Notes: generated by a model from the sequence alone, not told the origin. DNA of 64,000 bases from Providencia rettgeri (GCF_041075285.1 NZ_CP163512.1:2728001-2792000); one strand, 5' to 3'. Positions 46,378-57,240 are shown, counted from the first letter of the stretch. Program-made: numbers and translations.

Positions 46378-46953
46378 ATGCGATTAATACCCATTTTTGC
46401 CATAGTAATCAGTACGATTCTTTTACAAGGCTGTATTGGTGCCGCTGTTGTTGGTTCTGCAGCAGTTGCCACAAAAAGTGCATCTGATCCACGAACTGTT
46501 GGCCAACAGGTTGATGATGGTACATTAGAAGCTCGTGTTAGTGGTCAGCTAAATAAAGATAAAGAAATTACGGGTAAAGCGCGCATTATTGCCACTGCCT
46601 ATAAAGGTAATGTGCTATTAACTGGTCAAAGTCCTGATATGTCATGGGCTGAACGAGCAAAACAAATCGCCTCTAAGGTTGATGGCACTGTGTCAGTTTA
46701 TAATGAAGTGCGTAGTGGTGAGCCCGTAGATTTAGGTACTGCCTCAAAGGACACATGGTTGACGACTAAAGTAAAATCGAAAATTTTAGCGAGTGACAGT
46801 GTTAAATCCGGTAGTGTAAAAGTGATCACTGAAAATGGCGAAGTTTTTTTACTTGGCATATTAACAAGGCAAGAAGGTGACGCTGCGGCTAAAATCGCCA
46901 GTGAAACTGACGGCGTCCGTCGAGTTACGACGGCTTTCACTTATCTCAATTAA
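46378..46953 (+). CDS. dolP: Outer-membrane BON-domain lipoprotein DolP
   Basis: 191 residues. Signal peptide with lipobox LLQGC (Cys about 19) and two BON domains (about 50-115 and 125-191, e.g. ARIIATAYKGNVLLTGQSPD and VKVITENGEVFLLGILTRQE). DolP (YraP) keeps outer-membrane integrity and binds anionic phospholipids at the division site. AAGGAGAC precedes the ATG, 9 nt after diaA, so the pair is an operon. Confidence 0.95.
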   Translation: MRLIPIFAIVISTILLQGCIGAAVVGSAAVATKSASDPRTVGQQVDDGTLEARVSGQLNKDKEITGKARIIATAYKGNVLLTGQSPDMSWAERAKQIASKVDGTVSVYNEVRSGEPVDLGTASKDTWLTTKVKSKILASDSVKSGSVKVITENGEVFLLGILTRQEGDAAAKIASETDGVRRVTTAFTYLN

Positions 46954-47016
46954 TCATAAACAATAATATATCCGAATAAGAATAAGAGCCATCAGTGAGA
47001 AACTATGGCTTTTTTC

Positions 47017-47739
47017 TTATTCCGACAAAATATCATTCACTTTCAGAAAATTCTTACCCCCCAAAAGATGCATTTGGTTCAATATCCACGCTTGTCGCTT
47101 CAAAACATAAGAAGATGGTGATTTTACACTGTAGCGATGTGGATTTGGAAGAACCGCCGCTAAAAGTGCAGCTTCACTCATAGAAAGCTTGCTAGCAGGC
47201 TTATTAAAAAATTTATTTGCAGCCTCTTCCACCCCAAAAACCCCATCACCAAACTCTGCAATATTAAGATAAATAGTCAATATTCTCTGTTTTGACCACA
47301 TTAACTCCATTATAGGAGTCATTACTGTCTCAAGCCCTTTTCTGATCCAGCTTCGTCCATCCCATAACCAAAGGTTTTTAACTGTCTGCTGAGAGATTGT
47401 AGATGCTCCTCTGATTGATTGTTTATTGTTCGCATTATGTTTATAAGCACGCTCAATTGCATCAAGATCAAACCCCCAGTGATGAGGAAAATTTTGATCT
47501 TCAGATGCGATAACCGCTAAATAAATATACGGAGAGATCTGTTTTTCATTAACCCAATCAGAACGTGAAACATAAGAAAAATTTAATGTTGCCCATGCAC
47601 TTATTTGACGCTCAGCCATCACAGCAGAGAATGGCACGGGGATATATTTAAAGATGATCACAGTACAAAACCACACCACAAGTAATGAAACTGTGATCTT
47701 CTTTAACCCATGCCACAATTTAGAAACAATAGTTAGCAT
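47017..47739 (-). CDS. mtgA: Monofunctional peptidoglycan glycosyltransferase MtgA
   Basis: 240 residues: one N-terminal membrane helix ([19 protein letters not shown]) and a GT51 domain. Motifs present are [17 protein letters not shown] with the catalytic Glu, [17 protein letters not shown] and [21 protein letters not shown]. It polymerises glycan strands from lipid II. It follows elbB by 8 nt. Confidence 0.95.
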   Translation of the reverse strand: MLTIVSKLWHGLKKITVSLLVVWFCTVIIFKYIPVPFSAVMAERQISAWATLNFSYVSRSDWVNEKQISPYIYLAVIASEDQNFPHHWGFDLDAIERAYKHNANNKQSIRGASTISQQTVKNLWLWDGRSWIRKGLETVMTPIMELMWSKQRILTIYLNIAEFGDGVFGVEEAANKFFNKPASKLSMSEAALLAAVLPNPHRYSVKSPSSYVLKRQAWILNQMHLLGGKNFLKVNDILSE

Positions 47740-47747
47740 TCAAATAA

Positions 47748-48398
47748 TCACGCCATTTCCAATACTTTCTTAACGAGTTTATTAATCCCTATATTTGCTT
47801 CAGAAATTGATTGTGCCAGCATATAAGCAGGGGTTGTTACAACTCGGTTAACTTCATCAACAACGATCTCATCAACGGAACATTTAATGTGCTCTCCCCC
47901 CATATTTTCTATTTCAGCAATCGTTTTACTATCATCGCCAATAGTTAATTTCACTGATGTATTTAACATTTTTGGCAGCATGACAGGTGCAATACACATA
48001 AGCCCTAGCGGCTTTTTTTGCTGGTGCATTTGACGAACTAAACTTAATAGTTCTTTATTAATTTTGCACTCACTACCTTTGACTGCAAAATCACATAAAT
48101 TTTTTGCAGCCCCAAAACCGCCAGGAATAATGAGTGCATCCAGCTTAGAGGCATCTGCTGAGGATAAAGGGGATATTTTACCACGTGTAATACGTGCAGA
48201 TTCCTCTAATTGATTTCTCTTTTCTGATTTTTCATCTCCATTTAGATGATTTATAACAGTAGGTTGAAACTCATCAGGAGCGAAAAAGTGAACTTCAGCA
48301 TTATTTTGACTCAAAGCTAGCATAGTTAACACTGACTCATGGATCTCGCTTCCATCAAAAACACCACAGCCACTTAAAATAACCGCAATTGATTTCAT
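47748..48398 (-). CDS. elbB: ElbB glyoxalase / DJ-1-like protein
   Basis: 216-residue DJ-1/PfpI-superfamily protein. ILSGCGVFDGSEIHESVLTM, ALIIPGGFGAAKNLCDFA and the nucleophile elbow GLMCIAPVM are visible. E. coli ElbB has weak glyoxalase activity and was tied to isoprenoid synthesis. Start set at MKSIAVIL: GGAGGA lies 5 nt upstream, while a longer frame of 22 codons has no ribosome site. Upstream on the other strand is ArcZ. Confidence 0.94.
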   Translation of the reverse strand: MKSIAVILSGCGVFDGSEIHESVLTMLALSQNNAEVHFFAPDEFQPTVINHLNGDEKSEKRNQLEESARITRGKISPLSSADASKLDALIIPGGFGAAKNLCDFAVKGSECKINKELLSLVRQMHQQKKPLGLMCIAPVMLPKMLNTSVKLTIGDDSKTIAEIENMGGEHIKCSVDEIVVDEVNRVVTTPAYMLAQSISEANIGINKLVKKVLEMA

Positions 48399-48526
48399 AT
48401 CTTCCTCCATTTGTAGTAAATTATCTCTCAGGCGATAAGGCTGACAAACATCAATCTTCATCACAGATTTTAATGAATCTTGTAACAGATTCGCTAAATT
48501 TTGGTATCTTGATGTTATACCTTACC

Positions 48527-48640
48527 ACGATATACCTAATTTAGTGATTTGCTTAGAATGAAAACTACATGCAAATCAACGATTTCCCTGGTGTTGGCGC
48601 AGTATTCGCGCACCCCAACTTCGGTTGGGGTTATTTTTTT
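48527..48640 (+). ncRNA. arcZ: Hfq-dependent small RNA ArcZ (SraH)
   Basis: The 3' part, GATTTCCCTGGTGTTGGCGC then AGTATTCGCGCACCCC (from 48581), is the strongly conserved processed ArcZ sequence containing the rpoS-pairing seed. It ends in a terminator CCCCAAC-TTCG-GTTGGGG followed by a T-rich tail (48613-48640). Position between elbB and arcB is also that of E. coli arcZ. The 5' end near 48527 is estimated from the usual ~120-nt length. The tail overlaps the convergent arcB stop codon. Confidence 0.92.
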
Positions 48641-50976
48641 GTGCGCTCATCAACCCAGTTTCTTAAAGTTTCTATATCACCTTTCCAATCCTGCTTTAAT
48701 TCATCGACCCATTCTTGAACATTGTCCCACCAAGCTGGTAAATCAGGAGATTGGATTTGCTGGGCTATTTTCTGTAAATTCTTTAAACCTACAGAGCCAG
48801 CTGCACCTTTAATCTTGTGAGCCTCTTCCACAATCCCCTTTTGATCCTTTGCCACCATATTAGAATCGAGAATAGCGAGATAACCCGGTAGCATTTTTTC
48901 AAATACCTCTAGCCCGTCATAAATTAATTTAGGGCCTACCAGTTCAATATATTGCTCTAACATTTCACAGTCTAACCTTGACTCATCAACAGTAGACGCT
49001 TGGCTATCATTTTTCTGTTCTTCGCTAGATGAAGCCTGCTCCCCCCAGAATTGTTCAATAACTTGAGTCAATGCTGGAACAGATAATGGTTTACTTAACA
49101 CACCGTCCATCCCCGCATCAAAGTACGCTTTTTTATCTTTAAGGACATTTGCCGTCAGTGCGATAAGCGGCGGTAAATCCTCTTTGTCATATTGTTGTTT
49201 CAACTGTTTTGAAATATCCAAGCCGGTCATATCTGGTAACTGAATATCCAATAACACTAAATCGTATTCACCAGGGGCAAACATGGATAATGCATCCTTA
49301 CCTGTCATGGCGACATCCACTGTGTTACCTAATTTTTCTAAGACTGAGCAAGCAACAACAACGTTTAACTCAATATCTTCCACTAATAAAATATGCAGAG
49401 CAGGTAAGGGTAAATCATCATCACTTTCTTCAAGTTCAACAATATCGTCTTCAACAACAGGCGCAGAGATTGATAATGTAAATGAAGAGCCTTCGCCTAT
49501 TTGGCTTTCAACATGGATGTCCCCACCCATATTTTGTGCTAACCGACGGGATACAGAAAGCCCAATCCCCGTTCCCGTTGCAGGTTTACCCCCAGCAGAA
49601 TCTGTTACTTGATAGTACATAGCAAAAATTTTATCTAACTCATCTTTAGGAATGCCGATCCCACTGTCTTGAACCCTAAAAAACAGTTTATTTTCAGGCT
49701 CTTGCCAGATACTTAGTTTCACTTCACCTTTTTGTGTAAACTTAACGGCATTACCAATTAAATTCCACAATATTTGGCGTAAGCGCGTTCCATCAGTTAG
49801 GACTTTTTTCGGTAATGCTGGCGAGACATCCATAACAAATTTAAGCCCTTTTGGCTGGACTAATAAGCCACTTAAATTTTCAAGATCATTCACAAATTCA
49901 GATAATGTGACTGGCTGGTTATCTAGCTGGACTTTACGACGTTCGATTTTATCCATCTCAATGACATCATTGAAAATATTACCTAATGTCACCGCACTGA
50001 CATGAATTGTTTTTAAATAGCTAGATTGTTCCGAAGTAAGATCGGTGTCTAACAAGATACGGCTTAAGCCGACAATCCCGTTAAGGGGCGTACGAAGCTC
50101 GTGGCTGATGGTTGAAATAAACGTGGTCTTCTCCCTACTCGCGTTCTCTAACGCCTCCTGATAGCGTTTACGCTCTGTTATATCGCGACCAAAACCCATT
50201 AGCCCGTGACGTTTACCCACTCGATCGTAGAATGGGACTTTTCGTAGCTCAAAACAGGCTTTTCTACCATCGGGGTAAACCAGCCATTGTTCATAAGTCA
50301 AAGAAACATTATGACGGAACACTTTTTCATCGGTTTCCATCACTTTAGACGCAATTTCCACATCATAAATATCTAGTGGTGTCAGACCAACTAAGTGTTT
50401 TTCACTTTTACCCGTCAGAAGTTCCATTGCCCTATTACACCCTGAAAATTCGTTATTTTCGTTGCGGTAATAAACTAAGTCGGGGGAGGCATCAAGAAAC
50501 GAACGCAACAGCACCGATTGCTGTTCAAGTTCAATTTGGGTTAATTCACGATATTTCATTTCTTGCTTAAGTTGTTCAAGCAATTCTAAATGTGCGTGCT
50601 CTGCTTTTTCACGTTCCAATATTTCGAGGTTGAGTTGCTCAATATTACCTTGTAATTGTGTGTTTAATTCAGCATCACGCTTGCGCATTACCTCGAGTTT
50701 ATCGACCATACGTGATAACCGCTGACGCGACTCTTCAAGTTGCTCCACGACAACGGAAAGAAAGTAAACGGCAAGCGGGGTGATGATAAGTCCAAAGAAA
50801 ATAGACCCGACCATATCTAAACTATCTACGTGTCCACGTAAGAAGATCGTGACTGCCATTTGCATTATCATGGCCAGTACAACAAGTGCTGATGCTAATA
50901 ATAGGGAAAACCGCACCAACCCAAGTTTCATCATCAAATCGACATAGTATTGCGCAAGGCCGCGAAGTACTTTCAT
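48631..50976 (-). CDS. arcB: Hybrid sensor kinase ArcB
   Basis: 781-residue redox sensor that phosphorylates ArcA under anoxia. Order: two N-terminal membrane helices, a coiled-coil linker, a PAS domain (FLDASPDLVYYRNENNEFSG), histidine kinase (FISTISHELRTPLNG, N and G boxes), receiver (YDLVLLDIQLPD) and Hpt (EEAHKIKGAAGSVG), corresponding to E. coli His292, Asp576 and His717. Start is ATG 50976 with AGGGGTGG upstream; an in-frame GTG two codons before is not needed. It reads toward ArcZ. Confidence 0.97.
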   Translation of the reverse strand: MKVLRGLAQYYVDLMMKLGLVRFSLLLASALVVLAMIMQMAVTIFLRGHVDSLDMVGSIFFGLIITPLAVYFLSVVVEQLEESRQRLSRMVDKLEVMRKRDAELNTQLQGNIEQLNLEILEREKAEHAHLELLEQLKQEMKYRELTQIELEQQSVLLRSFLDASPDLVYYRNENNEFSGCNRAMELLTGKSEKHLVGLTPLDIYDVEIASKVMETDEKVFRHNVSLTYEQWLVYPDGRKACFELRKVPFYDRVGKRHGLMGFGRDITERKRYQEALENASREKTTFISTISHELRTPLNGIVGLSRILLDTDLTSEQSSYLKTIHVSAVTLGNIFNDVIEMDKIERRKVQLDNQPVTLSEFVNDLENLSGLLVQPKGLKFVMDVSPALPKKVLTDGTRLRQILWNLIGNAVKFTQKGEVKLSIWQEPENKLFFRVQDSGIGIPKDELDKIFAMYYQVTDSAGGKPATGTGIGLSVSRRLAQNMGGDIHVESQIGEGSSFTLSISAPVVEDDIVELEESDDDLPLPALHILLVEDIELNVVVACSVLEKLGNTVDVAMTGKDALSMFAPGEYDLVLLDIQLPDMTGLDISKQLKQQYDKEDLPPLIALTANVLKDKKAYFDAGMDGVLSKPLSVPALTQVIEQFWGEQASSSEEQKNDSQASTVDESRLDCEMLEQYIELVGPKLIYDGLEVFEKMLPGYLAILDSNMVAKDQKGIVEEAHKIKGAAGSVGLKNLQKIAQQIQSPDLPAWWDNVQEWVDELKQDWKGDIETLRNWVDERTKK

Positions 50977-51338
50977 AACCACCCCTTAGTAAAATTCTCT
51001 TTGAATCATATATCAAACAAGGCAGATTCGGGTGTTTATTAATACAAAATGTCGATCCTGCTCATTCAATAGCCATTTTTTATCATTAATGATAAATAAC
51101 AATCAGGTATTTTCTTTGTTTTCGCTCGGGTAAAAATGTATCTTGAGTAGTAATTCATCATAATCAATTGAAAAACAAATCAATAATGTAAGTTATACTT
51201 ATTTTCTAGGGGCTGCTACTTTTCATTCGAATTAAAGCCATTTTAGGCAAGGCGAGAGGTTCGCCGCCTAGCGTTAAATCTCAATGTTGAGATTTCACTA
51301 CATGATATAAATTCAGACTCAGTTCAGTAAGGAATACC
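50977..51338. other. Divergent region arcB / gltD, site of yhcC-gltB loss
   Basis: No gene is present where E. coli has yhcC and gltB. The region holds the arcB promoter (minus), a copy of the dispersed repeat (51225-51271) and a perfect hairpin AAATCTCAA-TG-TTGAGATTT (51276-51295) 43 nt before the gltD ATG. No remnant of gltB is recognisable. Confidence 0.55.
51225..51271 (+). repeat. Short dispersed repeat, copy 2
   Basis: ATTCGAATTAAAGCCATTTT followed by AGGCAAGGCGAGAGGTTCGC, matching the reverse complement of 31642-31685 with about three differences. Lies in the gltD upstream region. Confidence 0.7.
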
Positions 51339-52745
51339 ATGAGTGCCAAAATTATCGGTCTCCCACGACATGAACCGCCCAAAAAAGCGATCGATATTCG
51401 AAAAATACATTTTGTCGAGATTTATGAGCCCGATGATGTTGAAAAGACTCAACAACAAGCCAGTCGATGTCTTTCCTGTGGGAGTCCATTTTGTGAATGG
51501 AAATGCCCTTTGCATAACGCCATCCCCAAATGGCTAAAATTAGCAGAGGAAGGTCGTATTATTGAAGCAGCCGAATTATCCCATCATACCAATAGCCTAC
51601 CCGAGGTCTGTGGTCGTATTTGTCCACAGGATAAATTGTGTGAAATGGCCTGCGTATTAAACGATACCTTTGGCGCTGTCACGATTGGCCAAATAGAGCG
51701 TTATATCAATGACACGGCACTCTCTCTGGGTTGGCGACCCGATCTCTCTCGAGTCACCCCTGTTAATTTCCGTGTTGCAATTGTGGGTGCAGGTCCCGCG
51801 GGTCTTGCCTGTGCCGATGTTTTAACGCGCAACGGGGTGCAAGTGACTGTATTTGATAAACACCCTGAAATTGGTGGCTTATTAACCTTTGGAATACCTG
51901 CATTCAAATTAGAGAAACAGGTAATGGTTCAGCGACGCGAGATTTTTACTGAAATGGGGATCCAATTTCAACTTAATGTTGATATCGGTAAGGATATCCC
52001 GCTAAATACGCTTGAAAACGCTTATGACGCAATTTTTCTCGGAACAGGGGCGTATGGTGCGATTAAAGGTGAATTGCGAAGAAATGGCGCTCATGGCTGC
52101 TATGAAGCCCTACCTTACTTAATTGCGAATACACGCCATTTAATGAAGCTCCCGCCTTTACCTTTTGAACCTTATATCAATTTACAAGGGAAAAACGTGG
52201 TGGTTTTAGGGGGAGGAGATACCGCAATGGATTGTGTGCGAACGGCAATTAGACAAGGTGCGGCACGAGTAGCCTGTATTTATAGACGCGATCAACTCAG
52301 TATGCCAGGCTCCGATAAAGAAGTTCGTCATGCTCAAGAAGAAGGTGCTGAGTTTTATTTTAACCTTCAAGCAACTGAGATTCTTTTGGATGAATTTCAA
52401 CATGTCAACGGCATTTCCGTTATTCGAACGCAAAATGGGCGATTTAATGCCGGACGTTATGAAATTGAGCCAATCGCGTATTCTGACTTTATCATTGAAG
52501 CCGATGCCGTAATCATAGCTTTTGGTTTTCACCCACATAAACAACCTTGGATAGAAGAGAGTCTGGTACAACTCGATTCACAAGGGCGTATTTGTGCCAG
52601 TCGCAGCAGCACGTTTCCTTTCCAAACCTCCCGTGAAAAAATATTTGCCGGAGGTGATGCCGTTCGAGGCTCCGATCTTGTCGTCAATGCAATTGCCGAT
52701 GGTCGCAATGCCGCTGAAGGTATTTTGCTTTTTTTAGGTGTTTAA
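51339..52745 (+). CDS. gltD: Glutamate synthase small-subunit-like NADPH oxidoreductase GltD
   Basis: 468-residue flavoprotein. N-terminal cysteine region for [4Fe-4S] clusters (RCLSCGSPFCEWKCPLHNAI and CGRICPQDKLCEMAC), FAD motif [14 protein letters not shown] and NADPH motif VVVLGGGDTAMDC. Length and sequence equal GltD of GOGAT. The large subunit gltB is not next to it, though in E. coli gltB immediately precedes gltD. It may work with a GltB encoded elsewhere or as a stand-alone NADPH-dependent electron donor. Confidence 0.88.
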   Translation: MSAKIIGLPRHEPPKKAIDIRKIHFVEIYEPDDVEKTQQQASRCLSCGSPFCEWKCPLHNAIPKWLKLAEEGRIIEAAELSHHTNSLPEVCGRICPQDKLCEMACVLNDTFGAVTIGQIERYINDTALSLGWRPDLSRVTPVNFRVAIVGAGPAGLACADVLTRNGVQVTVFDKHPEIGGLLTFGIPAFKLEKQVMVQRREIFTEMGIQFQLNVDIGKDIPLNTLENAYDAIFLGTGAYGAIKGELRRNGAHGCYEALPYLIANTRHLMKLPPLPFEPYINLQGKNVVVLGGGDTAMDCVRTAIRQGAARVACIYRRDQLSMPGSDKEVRHAQEEGAEFYFNLQATEILLDEFQHVNGISVIRTQNGRFNAGRYEIEPIAYSDFIIEADAVIIAFGFHPHKQPWIEESLVQLDSQGRICASRSSTFPFQTSREKIFAGGDAVRGSDLVVNAIADGRNAAEGILLFLGV

Positions 52746-52764
52746 AGGAGTTAAAGAAGATAAA

Positions 52765-52787
52765 AAACAGAAGGAAGCCCCTCTGTT
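52765..52787 (+). terminator. Terminator-like hairpin left of repeat copy C
   Basis: AACAGA...TCTGTT arms with an interrupted inner stem; 18 of 22 bases equal the hairpin at 52929-52950 on the other side of the element. Probably a decayed half of a duplicated terminator. Confidence 0.6.
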
Positions 52788-52928
52788 CAGACTGCTGACA
52801 AACCGAATAGGTTTACTGGCAGGTTAGATAGGTTTGAAAAATAGACTAGGAAAATCAATATATTGATATTCGCCTGATAACACAAAGTGGGAAAAAGCAC
52901 GCTTTTATCCCACTTTGCCAATTACTTC
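52788..52928 (+). repeat. 140-bp terminator-nested repeat element, copy C
   Basis: Starts CAGACTGCTGACAAACCG and ends CTTTGCCAATTACTTC. It is colinear with copies A and B but more diverged (e.g. AATAGGTTTACTGGCAGGTT), consistent with an older insertion. It lies between convergent gltD and sspB and is bounded by two versions of the local terminator hairpin. Confidence 0.82.
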
Positions 52929-52951
52929 AACAGAGGGGAACACCTCTGTTT
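52929..52951 (-). terminator. Terminator hairpin right of repeat copy C
   Basis: AACAGAGG GGAACA CCTCTGTT, an 8-bp perfect stem 25 nt past the sspB stop; can act for sspB on the minus strand or gltD on the plus strand. Confidence 0.7.
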
Positions 52952-52975
52952 ATCCATCAACATGACGTTGATCTG

Positions 52976-53473
52976 CTACTTAACGACTCTTAACGCTGGT
53001 CTACCTTTCGGTGGCCTTGGTGGTTCATCATCAGAAGGGTCTTCTGCATTACGCTCTTCTATTGGGCTATCTTGAACTAATGTGATCCCCTCTTCATGTG
53101 AGTCATCCACATCGTTAAAATCGGAAGAGAGCTCCGCATCATATGCTGCCTCAGGTTCAAACATCATTCCTGCGCCATTCTCACGTGCATACACAGCCAT
53201 AATTGCAGCCATTGGGACATACACTTGACGAGGAACGCCACCAAAACGTGCATTAAAACGGACTTCGTCATTAGTAATCTCAAAGTTACCCACAGCACGT
53301 GGCGCAACATTCAACACAATTTGTCCATCCCGAGCAAATTCCATTGGAACGTTAACGGCAGGAACAGTGACATCAACCACCAAATGCGGTGTCATATCGT
53401 TATCAAGTAACCACTCATAGTGGGCACGTAACAGATAAGGGCGACGTGGTGACATTGCTGCCATTTCCATCAT
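52976..53473 (-). CDS. sspB: ClpXP adaptor SspB
   Basis: 165 residues. The ssrA-tag-binding domain (SPRRPYLLRAHYEWLLDN, NEVRFNARFGGVPRQV-like segment, YARENGAGMMFEPE) is followed by an acidic linker and the ClpX-docking tail RPALRVVK. SspB delivers ssrA-tagged proteins and other substrates to ClpXP. GAGG lies 8 nt before the first of two adjacent ATGs, so I keep the longer start. Second gene of the sspA-sspB operon, 4 nt after sspA. Confidence 0.95.
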   Translation of the reverse strand: MMEMAAMSPRRPYLLRAHYEWLLDNDMTPHLVVDVTVPAVNVPMEFARDGQIVLNVAPRAVGNFEITNDEVRFNARFGGVPRQVYVPMAAIMAVYARENGAGMMFEPEAAYDAELSSDFNDVDDSHEEGITLVQDSPIEERNAEDPSDDEPPRPPKGRPALRVVK

Positions 53474-53477
53474 ACTG

Positions 53478-54119
53478 TTAGCCTCTTGCTGACAGACGCA
53501 TTTCGCGCTCTAATTCCGTCAAGGATGCTAAGAATGCATCACGTTCAAACACACGTTGCATATACATTTGCAAATGTTTGCTATTAGCCGGTTTTAGCTC
53601 GATACCCAATACAGGTAAACGCCATAATAGCGGTGCTAAGTAGCAATCAACTAAGCTAAATTCATCACTCATAAAGAATGGCATTTCAGCGAAAACAGGT
53701 GAAACGGCAATTAATTCTTCTGTTAATTGACGACGAGCGCTATCTGCTTCCTGAGCGCTACCTTTCTCTACTTTGTGCATCAGAGAATACCAATCTTTTT
53801 CAATGCGATGCATTAATTGGCGGCTCGTTCCACGTGCAACAGGGTAAACAGGCATCAGTGGCGGATGAGGGAAACGCTCATCAAGGTATTCCATGATAAT
53901 TAGCGGATCATATAAAGTCAGTTCACGGTCAACCAATGTCGGAACGCTTTGGTAAGGGTTGAGATCAATGAGATCTTGAGGCGGATGACCGGGTTCAACA
54001 TGTTCAATTTCAACGCTAACCCCTTTTTCTGCCAAGACGATACGCACCTGATGGCTAAAAATGTCAGTTGGGCCTGAGAACAATGTCATTACCGAACGTT
54101 TGTTAGGAGCGACAGCCAT
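53478..54119 (-). CDS. sspA: Stringent starvation protein A
   Basis: 213-residue GST-fold protein that binds RNA polymerase and affects H-NS levels and acid tolerance. SVMTLFSGPTDIFSHQVRIV and NPYQSVPTLVDRELTLYDPL form the thioredoxin-like half; DEFSLVDCYLAPLLWRLPVL is in the helical half. Start at MAVAPNKR with GGAGG 5 nt upstream; a longer frame of four codons has no site. Confidence 0.96.
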   Translation of the reverse strand: MAVAPNKRSVMTLFSGPTDIFSHQVRIVLAEKGVSVEIEHVEPGHPPQDLIDLNPYQSVPTLVDRELTLYDPLIIMEYLDERFPHPPLMPVYPVARGTSRQLMHRIEKDWYSLMHKVEKGSAQEADSARRQLTEELIAVSPVFAEMPFFMSDEFSLVDCYLAPLLWRLPVLGIELKPANSKHLQMYMQRVFERDAFLASLTELEREMRLSARG

Positions 54120-54584
54120 TAAAACCTCCAAATTACAAAAATGGACGAAATGTAATTAATTTTTAATTACCCGGTTACCCATTTTAAAATCCCCTGTGTT
54201 GCTCTTTCATTTATCCATACTGAAAGTCAACACAACCCTCCCGCACAGAAAGGCGAGAAATGATGAAATAAAAAAACAGGGGCATATTCTAACAGATTTT
54301 GTACAGCTTAGGGGGGCTTAGTAGAAAAAATCATAGATTTATTTCATTAGAAGAGATTAATCAAAAGAAAAACAAGAATAAAAACCAAACTAACTGAAAT
54401 TACAGGAAAATAAACCTTAAAGTTAACTCCATGGTTATCTAAATAATAAGACAAAGATAGACAATTTATATAACAATAAGTGATTATTTTAAATTTTAGA
54501 CTAATTCATTATCTTTTTCTGCTAATTATATTTAATTCTTTTTTTAATTATCGTTAGGCGTCAGCTTTCTGATTTTTGGGCAAT
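54120..54584. other. AT-rich region between rpsI terminator and sspA
   Basis: The part next to sspA holds its promoter. The rest is very AT-rich, with no gene or motif I can name. Confidence 0.5.
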
Positions 54585-54614
54585 AAAAAACCCGCCATAA
54601 AAGACGGGTTTTTT
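54585..54614 (-). terminator. Intrinsic terminator of rplM-rpsI
   Basis: AAAAAACCCG (54585-54594) pairs with CGGGTTTTTT (54605-54614); 30 nt past the rpsI stop. Typical bidirectional A/T-flanked hairpin. Confidence 0.9.
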
Positions 54615-54643
54615 CATCAATTTTATGCCTAATAGGCAACAAA

Positions 54644-55784
<1,141 letters not shown>

Positions 55785-56909
55785 TTAAGCCAAATGTGGA
55801 ATTTTTAAGTATTCCTCACTTTGCATTTCTTGGAGTCGTGATAAGCAGCGTTGATATTCAAAAGCTAAAAGCTCCCCTTGATATAGTGATCCCATCGGGA
55901 CTTCTGCATTGATCACTAATTTCACTTTACGTTCATAAAACTCATCCACCAGCGCAAGAAAACGCCGCGCAGGGTTTTCATCTTTCGTGCCCATCACTGG
56001 GACATCGTATAACAAAACCGTGTGGTAACAATTTGATAAGTAAATATAGTCATTTTGGCTACGCGGCTCTTCACACAGCACTTTAAACTCAACGGCTAAA
56101 ACGCCTTCAGCCGAACGGAGAACCTGCATTTTACGGTGATTAACCTCTAAAACCGGATTTATCTCCCCCGGCTTACCCGCCAATTTGACGAAAATGTCAT
56201 CCAGATGCTGGCGATTTTGTGCATTAATTGGGGATAAAAAAAGGTGAGCTTGCGTCAACGTACGTAAGCGATAGTCAATCCCGGCATCAACATTCATCAC
56301 ATCACAATATTTTTTAATTTGTTCGATGGCAGGTAAAAAACGCGCTCGCTGTAACCCATTGCGATATAAGTTATCGGGAATAATATTTGATGTCGCAACC
56401 AATGTGATCCCTCGGGCAAACAACCCCTCTAACAGTGTTCCAAGGATCATTGCATCCGTAATATCAGAGACAAAAAATTCATCAAAACATAATACATCTG
56501 TTTGTTTTTTAAATTCATCTGCAATGATATCTAGAGGGTTTTCCTGCCCCTGCAAGGACATCAAATCTTCCTGCACTTTTTTCATAAAGCGATGGAAATG
56601 CAGCCTAAGTTTACGATCACCAGGCAAGCTTTCATAAAACATGTCCATTAACCATGTTTTACCTCTCCCCACGCCCCCCCACATATACAAACCTTGAACG
56701 GGAGTCAGGGTTTTATTTGATGCGCTTTTCCCGAGTAATCGGCTAAAAAAACCGTTATTTTTTCCATTTGGCGCAACTGAAGCAGCACTCGTCAGTTGGT
56801 GATAGATGTTATCTAAACGTTCTACGGCAAGCTTTTGTACGTCATCAGGCTGATAATTGCCATCCGCTAGCGCTTGTTGATAACGCATTTTTGGGGTCAT
56901 CGGTGACAT
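55785..56909 (-). CDS. zapE: Cell division ATPase ZapE
   Basis: 374-residue AFG1-like AAA ATPase that acts on FtsZ ring stability under low oxygen or heat. Walker A is GLYMWGGVGRGKTWLMD, Walker B is VLCFDEFFVSD, and LRTLTQAHLFLSP, DEFYERKVKLVI and LSRLQEMQSEEYL complete the match. An N-terminal MSPMTPKMRY allows a second start at the internal Met, but the first is adequate. Divergent from zapG as in E. coli. Confidence 0.95.
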   Translation of the reverse strand: MSPMTPKMRYQQALADGNYQPDDVQKLAVERLDNIYHQLTSAASVAPNGKNNGFFSRLLGKSASNKTLTPVQGLYMWGGVGRGKTWLMDMFYESLPGDRKLRLHFHRFMKKVQEDLMSLQGQENPLDIIADEFKKQTDVLCFDEFFVSDITDAMILGTLLEGLFARGITLVATSNIIPDNLYRNGLQRARFLPAIEQIKKYCDVMNVDAGIDYRLRTLTQAHLFLSPINAQNRQHLDDIFVKLAGKPGEINPVLEVNHRKMQVLRSAEGVLAVEFKVLCEEPRSQNDYIYLSNCYHTVLLYDVPVMGTKDENPARRFLALVDEFYERKVKLVINAEVPMGSLYQGELLAFEYQRCLSRLQEMQSEEYLKIPHLA

Positions 56910-57240
56910 TAACTGAATAATCCTTAAAAAATTTTCGGTTTTTTTACCGTTATTTGATATACACTGCCTTTATTATAACCAGATTCAGTTATCATTTAAC
57001 TTTCGGTTAACGAATCGTCATAGAGTAAGGAAATTCACCTTAAGATTCCACTCTTAAAGTTGTTAACTGTTTTTACAATTACTCGATTCAAGCGTTGTGG
57101 GTTTTACCATCATTTAACCGCCAAACTAGACTATGTTGCGACACTTTACTTGACGCCTACATGCAACTTGAATTATTTAAGGTATAGTAACGGTAACGAC
57201 GCTTAATTTCTGCGAACATTGAAGTAATGAAGGAGTCAGC
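56910..57240. other. Divergent promoter region zapE / zapG
   Basis: Contains the promoters of both genes and the zapG ribosome site (AAGGAG before 57241). I see no further structure. Confidence 0.5.
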
